Assembly: GCA_037576195.1 (NCBI GenBank)
Contig: CM075104.1
Location: 16,880,211-16,944,210, forward strand
Direction of reading: 5' to 3'
From: Phytoseiulus persimilis
Lineage: Eukaryota; Arthropoda; Arachnida; Mesostigmata; Phytoseiidae
Length of the DNA: 64,000 nucleotides
Under the pieces are notes generated by a model. That model had not been told where the DNA came from and made no database searches. It saw only the letters and a list, made by a program, of their open reading frames with translations. Below, one piece after another: positions 14,852-28,200 of this stretch (its first letter is position 1; each line of letters starts with the position of its first letter). The translations under genes were made by a program, and so were the position numbers.

Positions 14852-17800
14852 TTACAATGAGTCCGAGAAGACGTGCACTATTTGCCGGAGGAAGCAAACC
14901 CACACGATCAAGTGAGTGCTCGTCGACGCTGAAAAAGAGACATCTGTGAGAGCGCGTTGCTGCCGAATCCGTGTCCGGTCGAAGCCAACGGAATAATCTC
15001 ACTGAGATTTCAGCTGAAGAGAAGCTTCTCAGGAGTACCCCCACGAACGATGAAGGGGAGCAGGAGAGAGAACGAACGAGGGAGAATGAGCAACATGTGA
15101 AACCAAAGAAGTGGGAGTCGTGGATGGGGAATTTTGGGGAACATGTGACGGAGACTAATCGATGAGAACGAAACTCACGTCTGAGCCACGAAGTGCCGGC
15201 CGACTTCAAGTGGAGTCCTGAGACGTACGGACTCGCCTCGTACGCAAACGCGTCGCTGCTTTGAGCGACTTCTTTCATGATTGTCGCGACGCACTTGAGT
15301 TTGAGCTCATCGTTGGGGAAGTGAATTGGTTGCAAGCGTATTTTGAGGTTGAGAACGCTGCCTCCTGAAAATCCGACCAAAAAACACGGAATGAAAACGT
15401 TTGCAAGCGCTCCAATCCTGCCTAGCGCTACGCCATCGTTACCAAGCTCACCGTTGTACTTCCTCAGGTTCTCAGGGCGGGCTTCCTTGTCGTTGACGTA
15501 CCACTGGAGCTGGACGATTTGGTCCACCTCTCCCAGCGTACAGTTGAGGTTCGCTTCATCTCCCACGTCGTAGCGTTCTTTGAGGGAGTGTATCATCGGC
15601 GTGGTGCGAGGTTCTCCTGCAGATTCTGCGAGAGTTATGAAAATTTTGGCCATCCATCGGTTTCGAATACGTGCGCTACAATAGGCACTGCGGGCTGCTC
15701 TTAGGGTCCCGAATCTTGGCGAGTCCGTGCAAGCGGCTCCAGCTGTTCTCCGCACTGGTAAGCTTTGCGAGATACCGACAAGTTGCCGCTAAGCCCAGCA
15801 GAAAAACGAGATGAGGGCGTGCGAGCAAAGCGACGGACGACTGGGTAGCACAAGCTCATTTGGGATCCGCTCGTCGCGGGACACTCCCCCGACTTCGCCT
15901 CCGAGCACAAGGATGACATCTAGCTGTTCCAATATCTCGCTGCTCTCAAGCTCCGGAATTTCTCACCTGTGGGTCTGTCTCTTTTGTTTGTGGTTCTCTT
16001 GAGTGGGTACCGGTCTCCCATCACGAGCTCTTCCGAGAACCGTCCTTCCGTTTGGAGAATGTACGCCATACACCTACGGAAGGGTTCAGTTCGAGTCCAT
16101 TGAGATCACGATGGATACCGAGACTTGTTATCTACTTGTGTCTCGTTGATTTGGGCTGGAGTGCCCACTACATTATCCGCCAAAATCCAACGCGCAGAAA
16201 CCAGAACGAGCGGAACTCACTTTAGCTCAAGTCGGCCCCTGGCTACATCCGTGTGTCTGATGGTGAACTGTATGTTCGAGCTCATCGACTGCAGTCCGTT
16301 CTCATGTCGCATCGCTCCCGAATGTAGGATTTGATGCAGACCGGTCGGCTGCAATTGATCCAAATTTTCAGTTCTTGTTCCCGTTGTGCTGAATCATCCC
16401 ATAAGAGACGTTCGACTCCACAGATAGGTCGAGAGGAGCGCCGCTGCCTTCCCCACAGCGGATTTCCCGCCCCTTCTGCTATTTTCGTCGAAGCTGTCAA
16501 CAACTCACCGTTTGATTATTGATGTACCAGCGCAACATTGCCCGTGGTCTGGAAGGTCTTGAGTAACACGTGGCGTTGACAACTTCCCCGACGTGGTAAC
16601 TATTTGACAAGCCCTGTATGACAGGTCCTTCCTCGGGAAGCACTACGCCAAGAAAACACTTTTGAGATCGTGAGTCGTCGGTTGTCGCAACGAACTCTTC
16701 TCTCATCGGCGCCACCAGGCTCTCGTTATCCGACATCGAGGCTCGTGAGGGCGGAATCAAACACCGAGTTCGAGCGACGGAATTTAGAGATCTTCGTGCC
16801 GCGGTGTTGTAAAACTGCGACGGGAAAAGGAAATTGCGACACGGAGCACTGTTTTCCCTTGTCGCCGGACGAGGCGTAACTGACGCCGAACTCGGTGATG
16901 AAACGCTGGAACGTCGACTTTTCGGTCGAGATCGGAGCGATCTCCGTGAACTCCATCACCGCTTCCTCCCCCCCCCCCCCCCCGCCGGGAAATCTCGACG
17001 GAGGTCACGAATGAGCTTCTGGAGTTCCATCGACACATTTGAAGGAAAACTCACCATAAATCCGCATCTCTTTCTCGTCGCGAACGGTTTGGTAAGCAGG
17101 TCCTTCTGTCGACACCTCGCAGCCATAAACGCCCTCGGAGTTGATGTCGGTGCGCGCTAAATACACTGTGTTCTTCGTCGACCTCATCGGCTGTAACAAA
17201 AGCGAACAATCTCAGTCGCTCGGCCGAACACGAAACGCCTCGAGTCGCAAGTCCCTCCTCTCGGACGAGCGGACCTCGCGCATGCGAAATCCGAGTTCAT
17301 GACGGGATTTGAGGAAGCCTTCGTGAATATCGCTGTCGAACTTCATCCGAATGATTACCTAGCAATGAATCCCACCATCCAGTGACGTTTAAATGTTACT
17401 CGGCCATGTGAATCATTATCGATGGAATACGCAGCTATATCTCATACATCGACAGCATGTTCCATTACAACGACAACAGTGCTCCACCTACGGTCCGACT
17501 GTCGGCGTTCACGGAGCCCAAAGCCGGAGGCAAACCACCTCTACCTCTGACAGATAATAATGGGGACGAAAGAAGGGGCACTCGCTTTTACGTGGAGTGA
17601 CGTGAGTCAGTCCGGCCGGGCGGGTAGCCAGGTCGCTGGGGTACAATAAAGTTAACATTTTGAAATACACAGAAGGCTTCATTTGAAGCCGGGCGTCGTC
17701 CGTTATTGCCTTAAACTTCGTGATGTTCCGACAAATTGCCACTCGCTCAGCATGGCCCACGCCAGCTCCAACTGTAGGTCAGTCGTTCGCTGATCGGGCC

Positions 17801-20800
17801 GCTTCCAGACGATGAAACCCGGCACTCAAAGTTTGCACAGCGTTACTCTTGGTGTCCTGCTCAAACGATTCGACGAACGAGTTTTGCTCTTGTGGAGAGA
17901 GACGGACCGCAAACTTATCACTGGTATTGCTAGTTCGTCCGGAGGAGAGTAGTTCACGATGGGAGCGTCCGCTCCGGATTGATCCTCTGCTTCACCAACG
18001 CTTGCTTTGATAACCAACTGAGACACGGTGGATCTGTCTCCCGGTTTCTAGTCCCTCGCTTGAAGCTTGCGAGAGAGAGAGTGTTTCCAATAGGTAGGTA
18101 TTCTACTGGTTGAAACCTCGATTCTACTCCTTGAGGAATCGATGTCAGGATGTGGAAAAATATAGGATGGTCATATCAGCTCGGGTCTTCCGCCCCCCCC
18201 CCCCTCAGTTTGGTCATCGCTTGACGAGAATCGGTCTGATTTTTATTCCTCCGCGTGTTTCATCTCGATGGAACGATCACGTGTACTTCAATCATAAAAT
18301 CGCGCAGATCCGTCGAAAATCGCGTTTCACGAAACAGGTCAACGTTGACCCTTCACCGGCAAGGTCGCCTGGAAGGTCTCCTTCGACCGGCCGTTGAGAT
18401 GACAAATGTCAACCGATCGAGTTCGTTTGGGGGTGATGCGATGCTTTGAAGGCAGCCGCTGCTGCGCGCTAACGTTGGGCGGGAATAGGCTGAGAGCTCT
18501 AACGATGGCAAGCTATCGTATCGGCCTCAGGCATCGCTGCATGAGGAACACTCCGTACTCGGGTAGCTTGGATCAATTCAAGAACCCTTCATCATCGTCA
18601 ATTTTATTGGATCTGGCTTAACCGAGGAGGAACGGGGGGGGGAGGAAAGCAAAGCCACCAGATGCCGTCAGAGAATCAGTGATTCTCGAGGCTGATACGA
18701 ACGCTTGCAATCTTCTGAGCTCTGAACTGGTTTCCGCGTGACCTTGACAGGAAGGAACGGCATCCCCCCGCTACGATTCACACGATCCGTCGTTTCCACA
18801 GCCGAACTAGACATCTAGGAGGAAGAGTTGACCCTGAGCTCTTCCGTGGAACGCGATTCTCAGCCGATCCGCGCAATCCGGCGACCGAAATATGAGTCAT
18901 ACCTTCAGCTATCGACGAGCGGAGAAGGCCAAAGAGAGTCATCGTTCACAGAGCGATGACAGACTCCCGGCAAATGGTTCTCCGACTGCATGCGGGATAC
19001 CTGGATTGAATCCTCAGAGACAACTCATGTTTATGTTCGCGAGAGGGTCCGTTTCTTATAATGCCGTTGAATTCCTGGTCGAGGGAAGAGACGCGGAAAA
19101 CAGCGCTGAACTCGGATACCGGGTTAAACGAGAAGGCGTATCTAAAATATGTCTGTGAGACGCGTGTGATCCTGATGAACTGCACGACCGGGCTGGTTTT
19201 GAGCTTGGCTCAAGAGCGACCAGCAGAAACATCGAATCTCTGGGGGTCCCGGACTCCAAGGTCTGACCGGTCGACCCTACAGTTTGGCAGGTAGGCAACG
19301 TATTATAATTCGACGAATATCGTTCACTATTGGCCCAGCTGCAGTTGAACGTGCAATTATCCCTCACCACTTGCTGTACACGTTCGCGGGCGTGTTTAAA
19401 ATACACTCTGTGGAGACTGGAGCATCACGCCTAACGACGTTTTTGGAACGCTCCGCCCCCGAAACGTTTCACAGGAAGATAACAACCGTTGATATGATTG
19501 GGGACCGCTTGGGCGAGGAACGAAACGCAGCAATACGAAAGCATTCTCGTTATGGAAGGCGATGAATGTTCGTGGGGATTTATTTCTCTAACGGCTGACC
19601 AACCCACTTTGGTGATGCGTCAGAGCGACACTTCATCGACAATGGTGTCATATCCACTGACGGAGTGTCACAGCGTTCCGGAATCACGGAAACTCTGACA
19701 ACGGAGAGAATGCCAACAGGTCCACCAATCGAGTATAGAGTTGCATTGAATCGCTCCTCATCTGCTTGGATGGCAACATGGTTTCCAAGCGGGTAGGCGG
19801 CGGCGGTGACGGAATCGAGGTGGCACTGATTCGCAGTGAGGTTCGTACAACATGTATTCATTGCTACCGTCGTCACTCGAGTCGAGGAATAATAAGCTTC
19901 ATGAATAATGCAATACGAGTAAGCGCGACCAGTCGGTTCAGCGAGTGCCAAGTGGCCACCAGCTCATAAGTGTCGACACCGCACCGGCGGAGCATTATCG
20001 TGATGATGGTCGCGACCATCAGCATCATCATGATTGTCGACTCATCCACGTAGCCTGAGAGAATGGGATGAAGGAGTCAAAGAGTCAAATTCATGAAGTT
20101 GATCGCAAAAGAACGCGAACGGGATCAGGCGTGCAGCATCAATCTTGACCAGCTGCCGTCGACCATTAGACTGAGCCTCATTGCTCACAGTGAGCTGGCT
20201 GGAGAGGGAGATAACGAGAGAGTAGGAGACGGTGGCACCAGCAGCGGCTGGGACATACATTGTCTCAAATGGCTTCTTAATATGAAAAAGATGATCTCTA
20301 TCGGGGGGTCTCGGAAGTGGGCGGCGGGGAGGGGAGCTCCAAAAGACGGCGACGGAGATCCACCTGACCCTGTCAGTCCGACCTAGCTTTCGGCTCCGCA
20401 CTGTCGGTCTCCTCCTTAGCTGCCGGCTCCCCAATAGCCTAGTGCGAAGACCTGGCGCGCAAGAGAGCGGACGGGCTGGTAGCGGGCTAGGAGGGCAGGC
20501 GCGGGTTGGCACATGGCGGGGTTCGCGGGGCCAGGCCAGGGGCAGAGGGTGTGTCGTATTGTCCGTCACGTGCTGGGTGGAGTTCCCACATTCAAAAATA
20601 AGCTACTGAAGGGCCCTGGGGAGTCTCTCGGGGACGACGCGCACAGCTCCGAGGGCCACGCGCCAGCGAGTGAACCAACGAGCCAGCGAGTAACCCCTGA
20701 ATGGGAGGAAACCCACCCGTGCTCCTGAGAGGAGCAGCTCCGGGGGCAGGAGCCGACTGGGTCGTCCGCAGCGCAGCAGGCAGAGACTACGGCACCAAGC

Positions 20801-22293
20801 TAATAATTTCATTAAAACAAGAGAAGGAAACGTTGACAACATTCAACCGGAGAAACGATTCAAGAAGAAACAAGGGCGTGTTCTTAATCATCATCACTAT
20901 CTGAAGCAGATGAAGAAGGCGAGGAATGCGAGGTATTCTCCACGTCGGGTCTTGGCGCCCCCTTGGTGCAGGATCCCGCCGCCTCCGTGATTAACTCCTT
21001 GGCGGAGGATTCGTGCTCCGGCTCAGAATGGTTCTGCGATCCGCTCCTGAATCGCTGTCTCGTTTCGTGATCGCCCGAGAGGCTGATCCACTTGTCCACT
21101 TTCGGGCATGCTCCGCGTCTTGCCCAGACGCTTCCTTGCAGGATCACCTGCGCACACGCTCGGGAGGCCCTCAAACCAGAAGGCTGATTAAGGTAACCGA
21201 GGAATGGATTCAGGAAAATCATGAATGGATACATGATCAGACACATGGCGCGGGAACCGATGAACAGAGGTCGGGACGGGCCGCTTGTTCTCGAAAAAAA
21301 AAACGGAGGATCACCAGGGGGCTCATAATGACACCACGACCACAAACGGCAGAAACCACCAACAAAGAAGTGACGCAATGGAGGGAGCCGACTGACTTTT
21401 TACTGTACCTATGCTGACCGCGGCCAGGATGTCCTCTATCAGGGTCCTTCGCCCTCTTCGCTCCACGTTACGTGGCGGTGATTGCGTCTGTCGGAGGCGA
21501 TAATTATGACGGACACAGTCGAGGGCAGATGAAAGAAGGAATAATTTGCGAACAACCGCCTCTGCCTCGCGCAGCGCCCTGCGGCACTTTTATAAGCAAC
21601 GGCTGTCGCTGAACCACAGCATGCAGCTGAGAGGATTTCGTTGAAGACGAGCAAGACGCAATTTATCTGCCGCCGCTGCTACTGGACCCCTATCTCAACG
21701 CTCTATTGAGCTAACCGCTGTGCACTTTCTCTCTTCCGGCAGTTTCTTGTCGCCATGTCACAATACGCACTTCTCGTGCTCAAGGAACAGAGGAATCTCA
21801 TCCCTCAAACCCCCGATGTATGACTCTGACTGAGATTCCATGCATGACGTTTTGAAATGATATCAGATATTCGGCAATCGACCTTAAAAGTTCGCCCACC
21901 AATCGAAATATCCAAACCGAACTTCGGATTTCCTCCGCTCGTCTCTAGAGCGGTCTTTCAATTCATGACTGAGAAGCACGGGAGTGGCGGATCTGCGAAA
22001 CCTCTGGAGGCTCGCCTCACTATGTCAAAACTGAACGTGTCGGGAGGATTCTTTCGCATAAATATTCGGAAAGTGCATCAGGCGTTGAATACTCACGTCG
22101 ACGAACATTCCTGGCAGTTCATACACCTGTCCCGGCATTGAATCTGACGGCAGATATCTGAAGAATTCGATGTTATTCTTGTACCATTTCACTGAGTACA
22201 GAGTCTCGCTGTCGAGGTCGTATTCGCAGTGGAGTTTGACGGAGTCTCCGCTTTGTACAGATCCCGGGACATGAAGGGCTGTCAGTTTCAATC
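14852..22293 (-). CDS. Beaten path (Beat) family immunoglobulin protein, 5' exon missing
   Basis: Beat proteins are secreted or membrane-attached Ig proteins that act in axon guidance and neuronal adhesion, partnering Side-family receptors. Eight exons join in one frame: 22097-22293, 17055-17190, 16509-16642, 16221-16348, 15967-16073, 15452-15616, 15179-15364 and 14852-14928 (stop TAA). Together they give about 375 residues. Ig1 is the most family-like: strand-B cysteine in KLHCEYDL, core tryptophan in SVKWYKNNIEFFRYLP, closing cysteine in GVYGCEVS, then YQTV. Two Ig2-type modules follow, each with N-glycosylation sites, a WY(I/V)N core and an LKC strand (exons 3-5 and 6-7). The last exon encodes a short hydrophobic tail (HLIVWVCFL) ending in Leu, suggesting membrane or GPI attachment. 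Exon 1 starts in phase 1, so a signal-peptide exon must lie upstream (>22.3 kb); I could not identify it. The intron 17191-22096 is long. Function is inferred from family membership. Confidence 0.88.
16968..16983. repeat. Poly-C run in a Beat intron
   Basis: Sixteen C in a row inside the intron between the second Ig1 exon and the first Ig2a exon of the minus-strand Beat gene. No function apparent. Confidence 0.9.
17191..22096. other. Long intron of the Beat gene
   Basis: This interval separates the two Ig1-coding exons, which join in phase 0. It contains another C-run near 18193 and one possible same-strand terminal exon (20884-21147, listed separately). Other open frames here show no Ig or other recognisable motif. 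Confidence 0.6.
20884..21147 (-). CDS. Possible terminal exon with acidic Ser/Asp tail
   Basis: A frame open from a plausible acceptor (GTGTGCGCAG at the 5' side) to a TAA stop encodes 87 residues and ends in a low-complexity acidic tail (SSPSSSASDSDDD). An ATTAAA-type signal follows about 70 nt after the stop. It lies on the same strand inside the long Beat intron and its phase (0) matches the donor of the first Ig1 exon. It could therefore be an alternative terminal exon that truncates Ig1, a nested gene's exon, or chance. No family recognised. Confidence 0.22.
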   Translation of the reverse strand: MILQGSVWARRGACPKVDKWISLSGDHETRQRFRSGSQNHSEPEHESSAKELITEAAGSCTKGAPRPDVENTSHSSPSSSASDSDDD

Positions 22294-25200
22294 CTGGAAA
22301 GACAGGGAGCAAACATGAACGTTCGAGAACGCGCGTTCTGCAGCTACATGAGCCGCGCATGCATTTTTTGTCCCCGATCTGGGGGCCGACTGATCTAATT
22401 GCACGTTCCAACGCCTTCGGATAGTCGGACTTTGGTTGTCCCTGTCCGACCAGCATCTCGAATTTTCCGAAAATCGTAACTCCAACGGTGATGGAACAGC
22501 TTATCGAAGTTCGTGACTTCGTATTTCTCTTGATCGCAATCTTGTTCTCGTGACCGCTCGTTGACGGAAGAGGAATGCGAAAGCGTTTTGATGAGCAGGG
22601 CTATATCTTGGGAGCTCCTACTGCTGTGAAGTTGTTGTCTCCTGTCATTGTCAAGACACGATCGTTCACTCGCTGGCTGCTCCGCTCGTTCGCGTTTGTT
22701 CGTCGGAAGGCTACAGCACGACAAAAAGATCTTGAGCGAGTGCGCGATGCCCGCATGTCAAACGAAACGATGACACCGTATTCCCGGGTAATGTACTACA
22801 ACGCTCCGTACTCGGGAATGTCTCGCTACGTTCTGGCCTTCGATCGTTTCGGGCAGGTACTTGATGAGGGAGGCGGCTCGAAGTCAGCCCAGCTCCTCGG
22901 TCGTTGGGCGGACAGCGTACGAACGAGCGGGCGTACGAGCAGCCCTTAAACAATGTTTCCTTATTAGCCATGGTCACGCCAGGCCCTGCGCGCACCCTTC
23001 GAACTTCATCTGCTCGAATTAAATATTGTGAGCGAGCAGAAAATGAAACGATGGGGCCAATCATGTCGTGTTAGATATTTTGCCTCGACGTTCATCATTT
23101 GCGTAATTTCCTTCTCGGACTTTGAGTTCTTGATCCTTGGCTTCATTTTTTCCAATCCGATAAGAGAGAGCAAGTTTCTAGGGGGAACTTCCGAAGAGCG
23201 AGACCCGAGTCGAGATCTCTCGCTGATTGACCATTTTAGTTTCGAACCTCGTCTTGTTGATATATGTATCTCCAAGCTCAGAGAAATGGCTGTTCAGTGA
23301 CTCGCCTGAATAATCTCCGACTGGAAGAGGCCACAAGCGGAGATGATTTCCCCTGTTCCCAGCTATTGAGAGATCGGCTCAGTCAACAGCACGACAATCA
23401 GGCGGAAACCCTCAACGGATGATGTGTGCATTTGAGACATCGTTTTGCGATGTGGCAGCTTCTATTAAAAGCAGTCGTAGTCATTCTTTGAGTCAACAGC
23501 GACTCCGCCCTCACCACCCTAGAGCTGGCACCTGCCCCACCACCATTGTTCTTTTGTCCGTCGGCTCTAATATACACCACGACCACCTCCACCTCTGCCA
23601 CCGCCACAATGAACTAGAGTCAGCGGGATCGCTGGCCAGCGATTCCGGCAGTCCCGAGCGGCCAAACGAGCGACAGAAAGACAGCGGACGACCGTCTGGT
23701 CGGTCACCCACCCCACCTAGCTGGGCGGTGTTCTCCACGCGTGGGACGGTGTTTCTCTTCATCAAACAACTTCTACACTTCCCTCTTCCGATAGCGCATT
23801 AGATGGCAGTTGTCTACGATCTGATGGTTCTCGCTCGCGTGGCTCACAAACCGCCGCGGTAGGAACCTCGCCGCGAGACTCGTCTTTTCAGTTTTACTTC
23901 CTAAGAACCGGGGCGAGTGATAATCCGAATCCATGGATTGACGGAATTTCACGCTCCAGTCTCGAAGAGCCGGGTGGAACGGAGCGGTCCGCCAGCAGGA
24001 TGCGGCACTCTTCGAGTGACTGTCGACGTCAGAGCCGAGAGAGTTCCGCTGTGGTTCCTCCCAACAGTATTTTTCGGAGCCATGAAGTCAAAGTGAAGTT
24101 CAACACCAGATGTCCGCGACATCTCCCGCTCAATCGGAGTGGGACGATAGCGGAGCGATCAGATCACTCGATGAGTTCCGGGATCGAGCTCTACAATGAT
24201 GACTGGGTAGGCTATGGAAGTGCTCGATACTCCTTCAGGTAACATCGACTTTCTGTGTACTTGCGCAGAGAGTAACGAGATTTATGCTGAAAATCCGTGG
24301 AATAGGAATTTCAGAATCGAGGAATAGCCGCGTCGCTCGATAACAGCACTAGTTCCTTCCAGCACCAGTTCATCTCAATGATTCCACTGGAGTATTCTGG
24401 AATAGCCTCGGAAAATAGGTGGACTCATTCGCAAAACGGAGCCAGAAGTCCTCTCGACGGATGATCACGGGTAGGTTTCGACTGACGTATCTTATGAATG
24501 GAGCCTTGAAGTTCAGATGATTGTTCGACATTATCTCTTCATCGCAGGGATTCAATCCCAGGCGATTGTTTGTATACTTCCGGAAAATCAAACCAACTTC
24601 CAGGCTCCACTTATCACTGAAATGCCCCCCTTGCCTCGGAGCTGTTTTCCTTTGCAGTCCTGGAGTTCCAGCTCACCCCAACTGCGGGAAGAACCTATAA
24701 GGCCATCCGCAAGATGTTGCAGGGAGGCTAGCGCCAATGAGGAACCGATTGGTCGCCCGGAGCGCTCGACGATGGCTGAAGTCCGGCACGTTGCCGAACT
24801 CCAACACATCGCCTCCGTGGCCCCCAAAGTCATGCAGCAGCGACAGAGCTCGTGTGAGGAAGCCATTCCTCACATTCGCGTTAGTTTAGGGTTGGCAGTG
24901 TCCATGTCCTACGGTCAACGAAAATTTCATCTGCAGATTTTCCGAACGCTTACGCGTTGGATTCTGTGGTCGCGCCGTCTGTGAGACGCGACACACGGCG
25001 TTTTCCATGTCATCGCCACAAATGAATCCCCCTCTTTCCATTCAATCCGCTCTGTTCCCGATTGTGAGAAGGGTATCCGACAGAAGAGCCGCCAGTATTC
25101 GCCTGTTTTCGAACAGCAAAACACTCGAAGCGTTATGAAGGAGGGATCCTGCAGTGATCGAAAAGTGCTAGCCTATCTGATTGGGTCGGATGAGAGGCGC

Positions 25201-28200
25201 AAGAAGATTTCAGAACCATTCTTCGGTCGGGAGAGGGACCGCCGATCAGCCTGAGTGCGGCGGCCAAGAAGCCAAGATCTATGGAAGCCCACGGGACTGT
25301 GAATCCAAACTAGAGATGAGGCTTCACACGTACCTCTGATATTCGGATGTTATGGGAAGAAAAATCGTATTGCCATATTTCCAGTGCGGGAGCCCGTTAC
25401 TCGACCCGTTTCTCCACATGGAATGTGAGCCAAATTCTGAACCATTTTCGCGAGAACTTCTGTCAGCTCTCTGCTGGCGCTCAAATACCTGAATTCAGAG
25501 AACCTCAGCTCCACGAGTCTCATTCTGGTTAGATCTGAGCAACGATCATGTTTGACACTCGAGGGTGATCGGCGAGGGACAATCCTGGAGTCGAGTCACG
25601 TTCCAACTAAAACTCTGGCCCGGAATCACGGATACATCGTCGAATGAATGTTCGGCCCCAATACCTTGCTCCGTCAATGATGTCCGTTCTGTCGAAGAAG
25701 TGCTCGGATAATCTCTGACTCGAGCTTGAGGGCAAAGAAATTCTGATCGAAGCAAACGAAGTGCCTTGCAACCGAGAGGGTAAGCTTATGACTGTCGGAA
25801 ACGTGTTTTCCTCAGCTGATCGTGAAATGACTGAGTCCCCGTCAACCTGCATTCGATCGTTCTCGTTCGAGACTGCTTTCTTCTCCCCGGTGCCCGTTCT
25901 CTGTTCAATATGGTACGAAGAAAACCGATCGGATTGTGCGGAGAGTTTCCCGTACGACCTGGGGGAGGAACTTGTAAAGTTCTCCGCACGATCACCTTTT
26001 GCGTTGACGCTTTCCCAGAATAGACACATTGGGGCACGGATTCCTGCATGGCTCCACGCACTGCTCGAGGTTGATGAAACCACGAGAAAAGCCGGGTCGA
26101 AAGGCGAAGTATTGCAATTGTCTTGGAGGTGCTCATCTTATCGAAGATTGTTCCGGAAATTCGGCGTTCCCTCGAAGCCAACGGTCAACTGACGGACCAT
26201 AACAGGGCGAGAAGAGGAATGAGCTATCGGAATAATCGAATTAGCTGTCGATATGCGCTGGGGATGGTCGTCGTTCGCAAATGGATGTGATTCGTGATCC
26301 ACCAGGACCGACCGACTACCGAAACCTACTTTGGGCGTGGTATCCATAGCGTGATTGAGGGCTCTCCTCTGACTTTGACCACGACATCCCCTCCCCGCTG
26401 CCAGCTCACACACACACGCGCGCATAAACATACAAGTAGACTGCATACCATCCATCTAGTTATTGAGACACTACACCTTCATGGCATGGACGAGTCATAC
26501 ACGCAACAACGCGGTACCGATTCACGCTGAGCTCCTTCCGGATACACCTCTCCATGATCGACGCAGCGTTCCGATTACCAACGTCACCTTGAGGAAAGAA
26601 CACCTCTGGTCGAATATAGTAAAACATCTATTTCCTCACGTGGGCCTCGGGCACCGTCAACAGGAAGGTATTATCGATCAGCTGCAACTTCAAATATCGG
26701 GATTTTGGATGACATCAATTACGTCGACAGATCGGAGCCAGCTCTTACTCTCCTTATCTACGTGTCCAGATTTATTCTATGTTCAATCCCGAGTTCGCTT
26801 CTTGAAATACCTCGTCCGCATGTGCGCGGCGTCGATCCTGCTCCATAATTTGATTGGAACCGGATTCTGTTCAGCTTCGATGGACTCCCCCGATACGGTC
26901 GCAACTCTCAAAAATAGATTCCAAACTAGAAGACCATTGAGGACACGATGAACTCTTTCCCGAGCCGAATCGAGCGTCGGGACGAAATTCGGCAGAGTAT
27001 TCGATGTGATGACGTTCCTCGTTGGCCACAACGACTAAGTGGTCTACGGAGTGCACTAACTCGGAACAATGTTGGGCTTTAGAGCTCCCCGCGGACATCA
27101 ACTGGCTGGCCACAAGTCTCAACGGTCCCGCAGTGGATACGGAACGAGGCTCTGACCGAGTCCAAACTTCGACCGCAAAACTTACTGCGCGGGTTAGCTT
27201 CGAACGCTCATTGTGTGTGGATTGAAGTGGGAAGCGGCAGAATCTCCCAAATTATTCTGTCGGAATCGCTCCCCATTCACACAGCCACAACCACCGTCAT
27301 CGCGCGTAACTATCAGACTCGGGATCTCGCTGTCTCCACCGAAACTTTTCACAAGCCACGATCGAGAGAGTACCAATTTTCCCAAGGTCTCGAAATATCC
27401 AGAGCCTGGCATCTTCCGATCTGGCAGCTCGAACGAAATTCAGGACAGCGTCGCGGAGTCATCGAGGAGAAAGTTGGCCCCCAGCTCTGGCGCTGACGAC
27501 TGTGCCCATGACTATCAATCCCGAAAAATCATCCGTTCGGTCAACTCGACTCACCCGTCGTTTGCGCGGCCAAGAGGACCGTGAGAATAGCAGAACTAAT
27601 CCGTCGCCTCGAACAACTTTTCGAAGGCATATCGTATAGGAGGTGTTGAATTTATCCACTTGAAAATATGCTGTCAGTAAACGCACAAAACTTGAGCTAC
27701 ACAAGTCACGAATCCGTCAGAGAACGCAGTTCAGATCGCACCGATCGAGTGTCGGCGAGGCGGGTCCGCTTCGGGAAACGCACGTGCTGCTCCTCGCAAC
27801 CAGGAGGATGGCCACGTTTTCCGGTAGCCGTCAGATATCGTCGACGTAGGCAGGACTCGTTCTGCTGGTTTCAACACGGAGTCCACACGCACACCGCAGG
27901 GTCTGAAGCCCATTGGCCTCGGAGCGAGACGAGAAAACGAAGTCCCGCCTCCAGGAAAGGGCCCTCTGGGAGAACCGCCTGTTCCGAGGGAGAAGGTATT
28001 GCAAGGACGTCCGTTATAAAGGTGAGCAATGGTACCTCGAGGATCCTCGATGTCGAACGTTGCCGAGGCCGGTTCTGTGTCTTTTTGCTTGTCTGCAGAT
28101 GAGCTGTTGCTCCGGTATTCTCGGAAAGAGCTCCCTCACCTTGAGAAAACTGGGCCGTCTATGGGAAGGTACCGGACGGGTCATTGGGAGAGCGCGACTC

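Noticed and set aside
14700-15755. A 351-codon minus-strand frame taken as one exon
   Set aside because: It reads through two introns of the Beat gene. Splice sites and Ig-domain fit show only 15452-15616 and 15179-15364 are coding, with the true last exon at 14852-14928 in another frame.
19580-19951. Possible extra Ig-like exon in the long Beat intron (reads ...PLSMKC...)
   Set aside because: No core Trp or matching cysteine spacing, and no flanking splice sites in a usable phase.
26463-26951. Harbinger/DDE_4-like transposase end (CAASILLHNLIG resembles a CC-LHN motif)
   Set aside because: Only one short motif-like stretch matches; no catalytic residues or upstream domain were seen.
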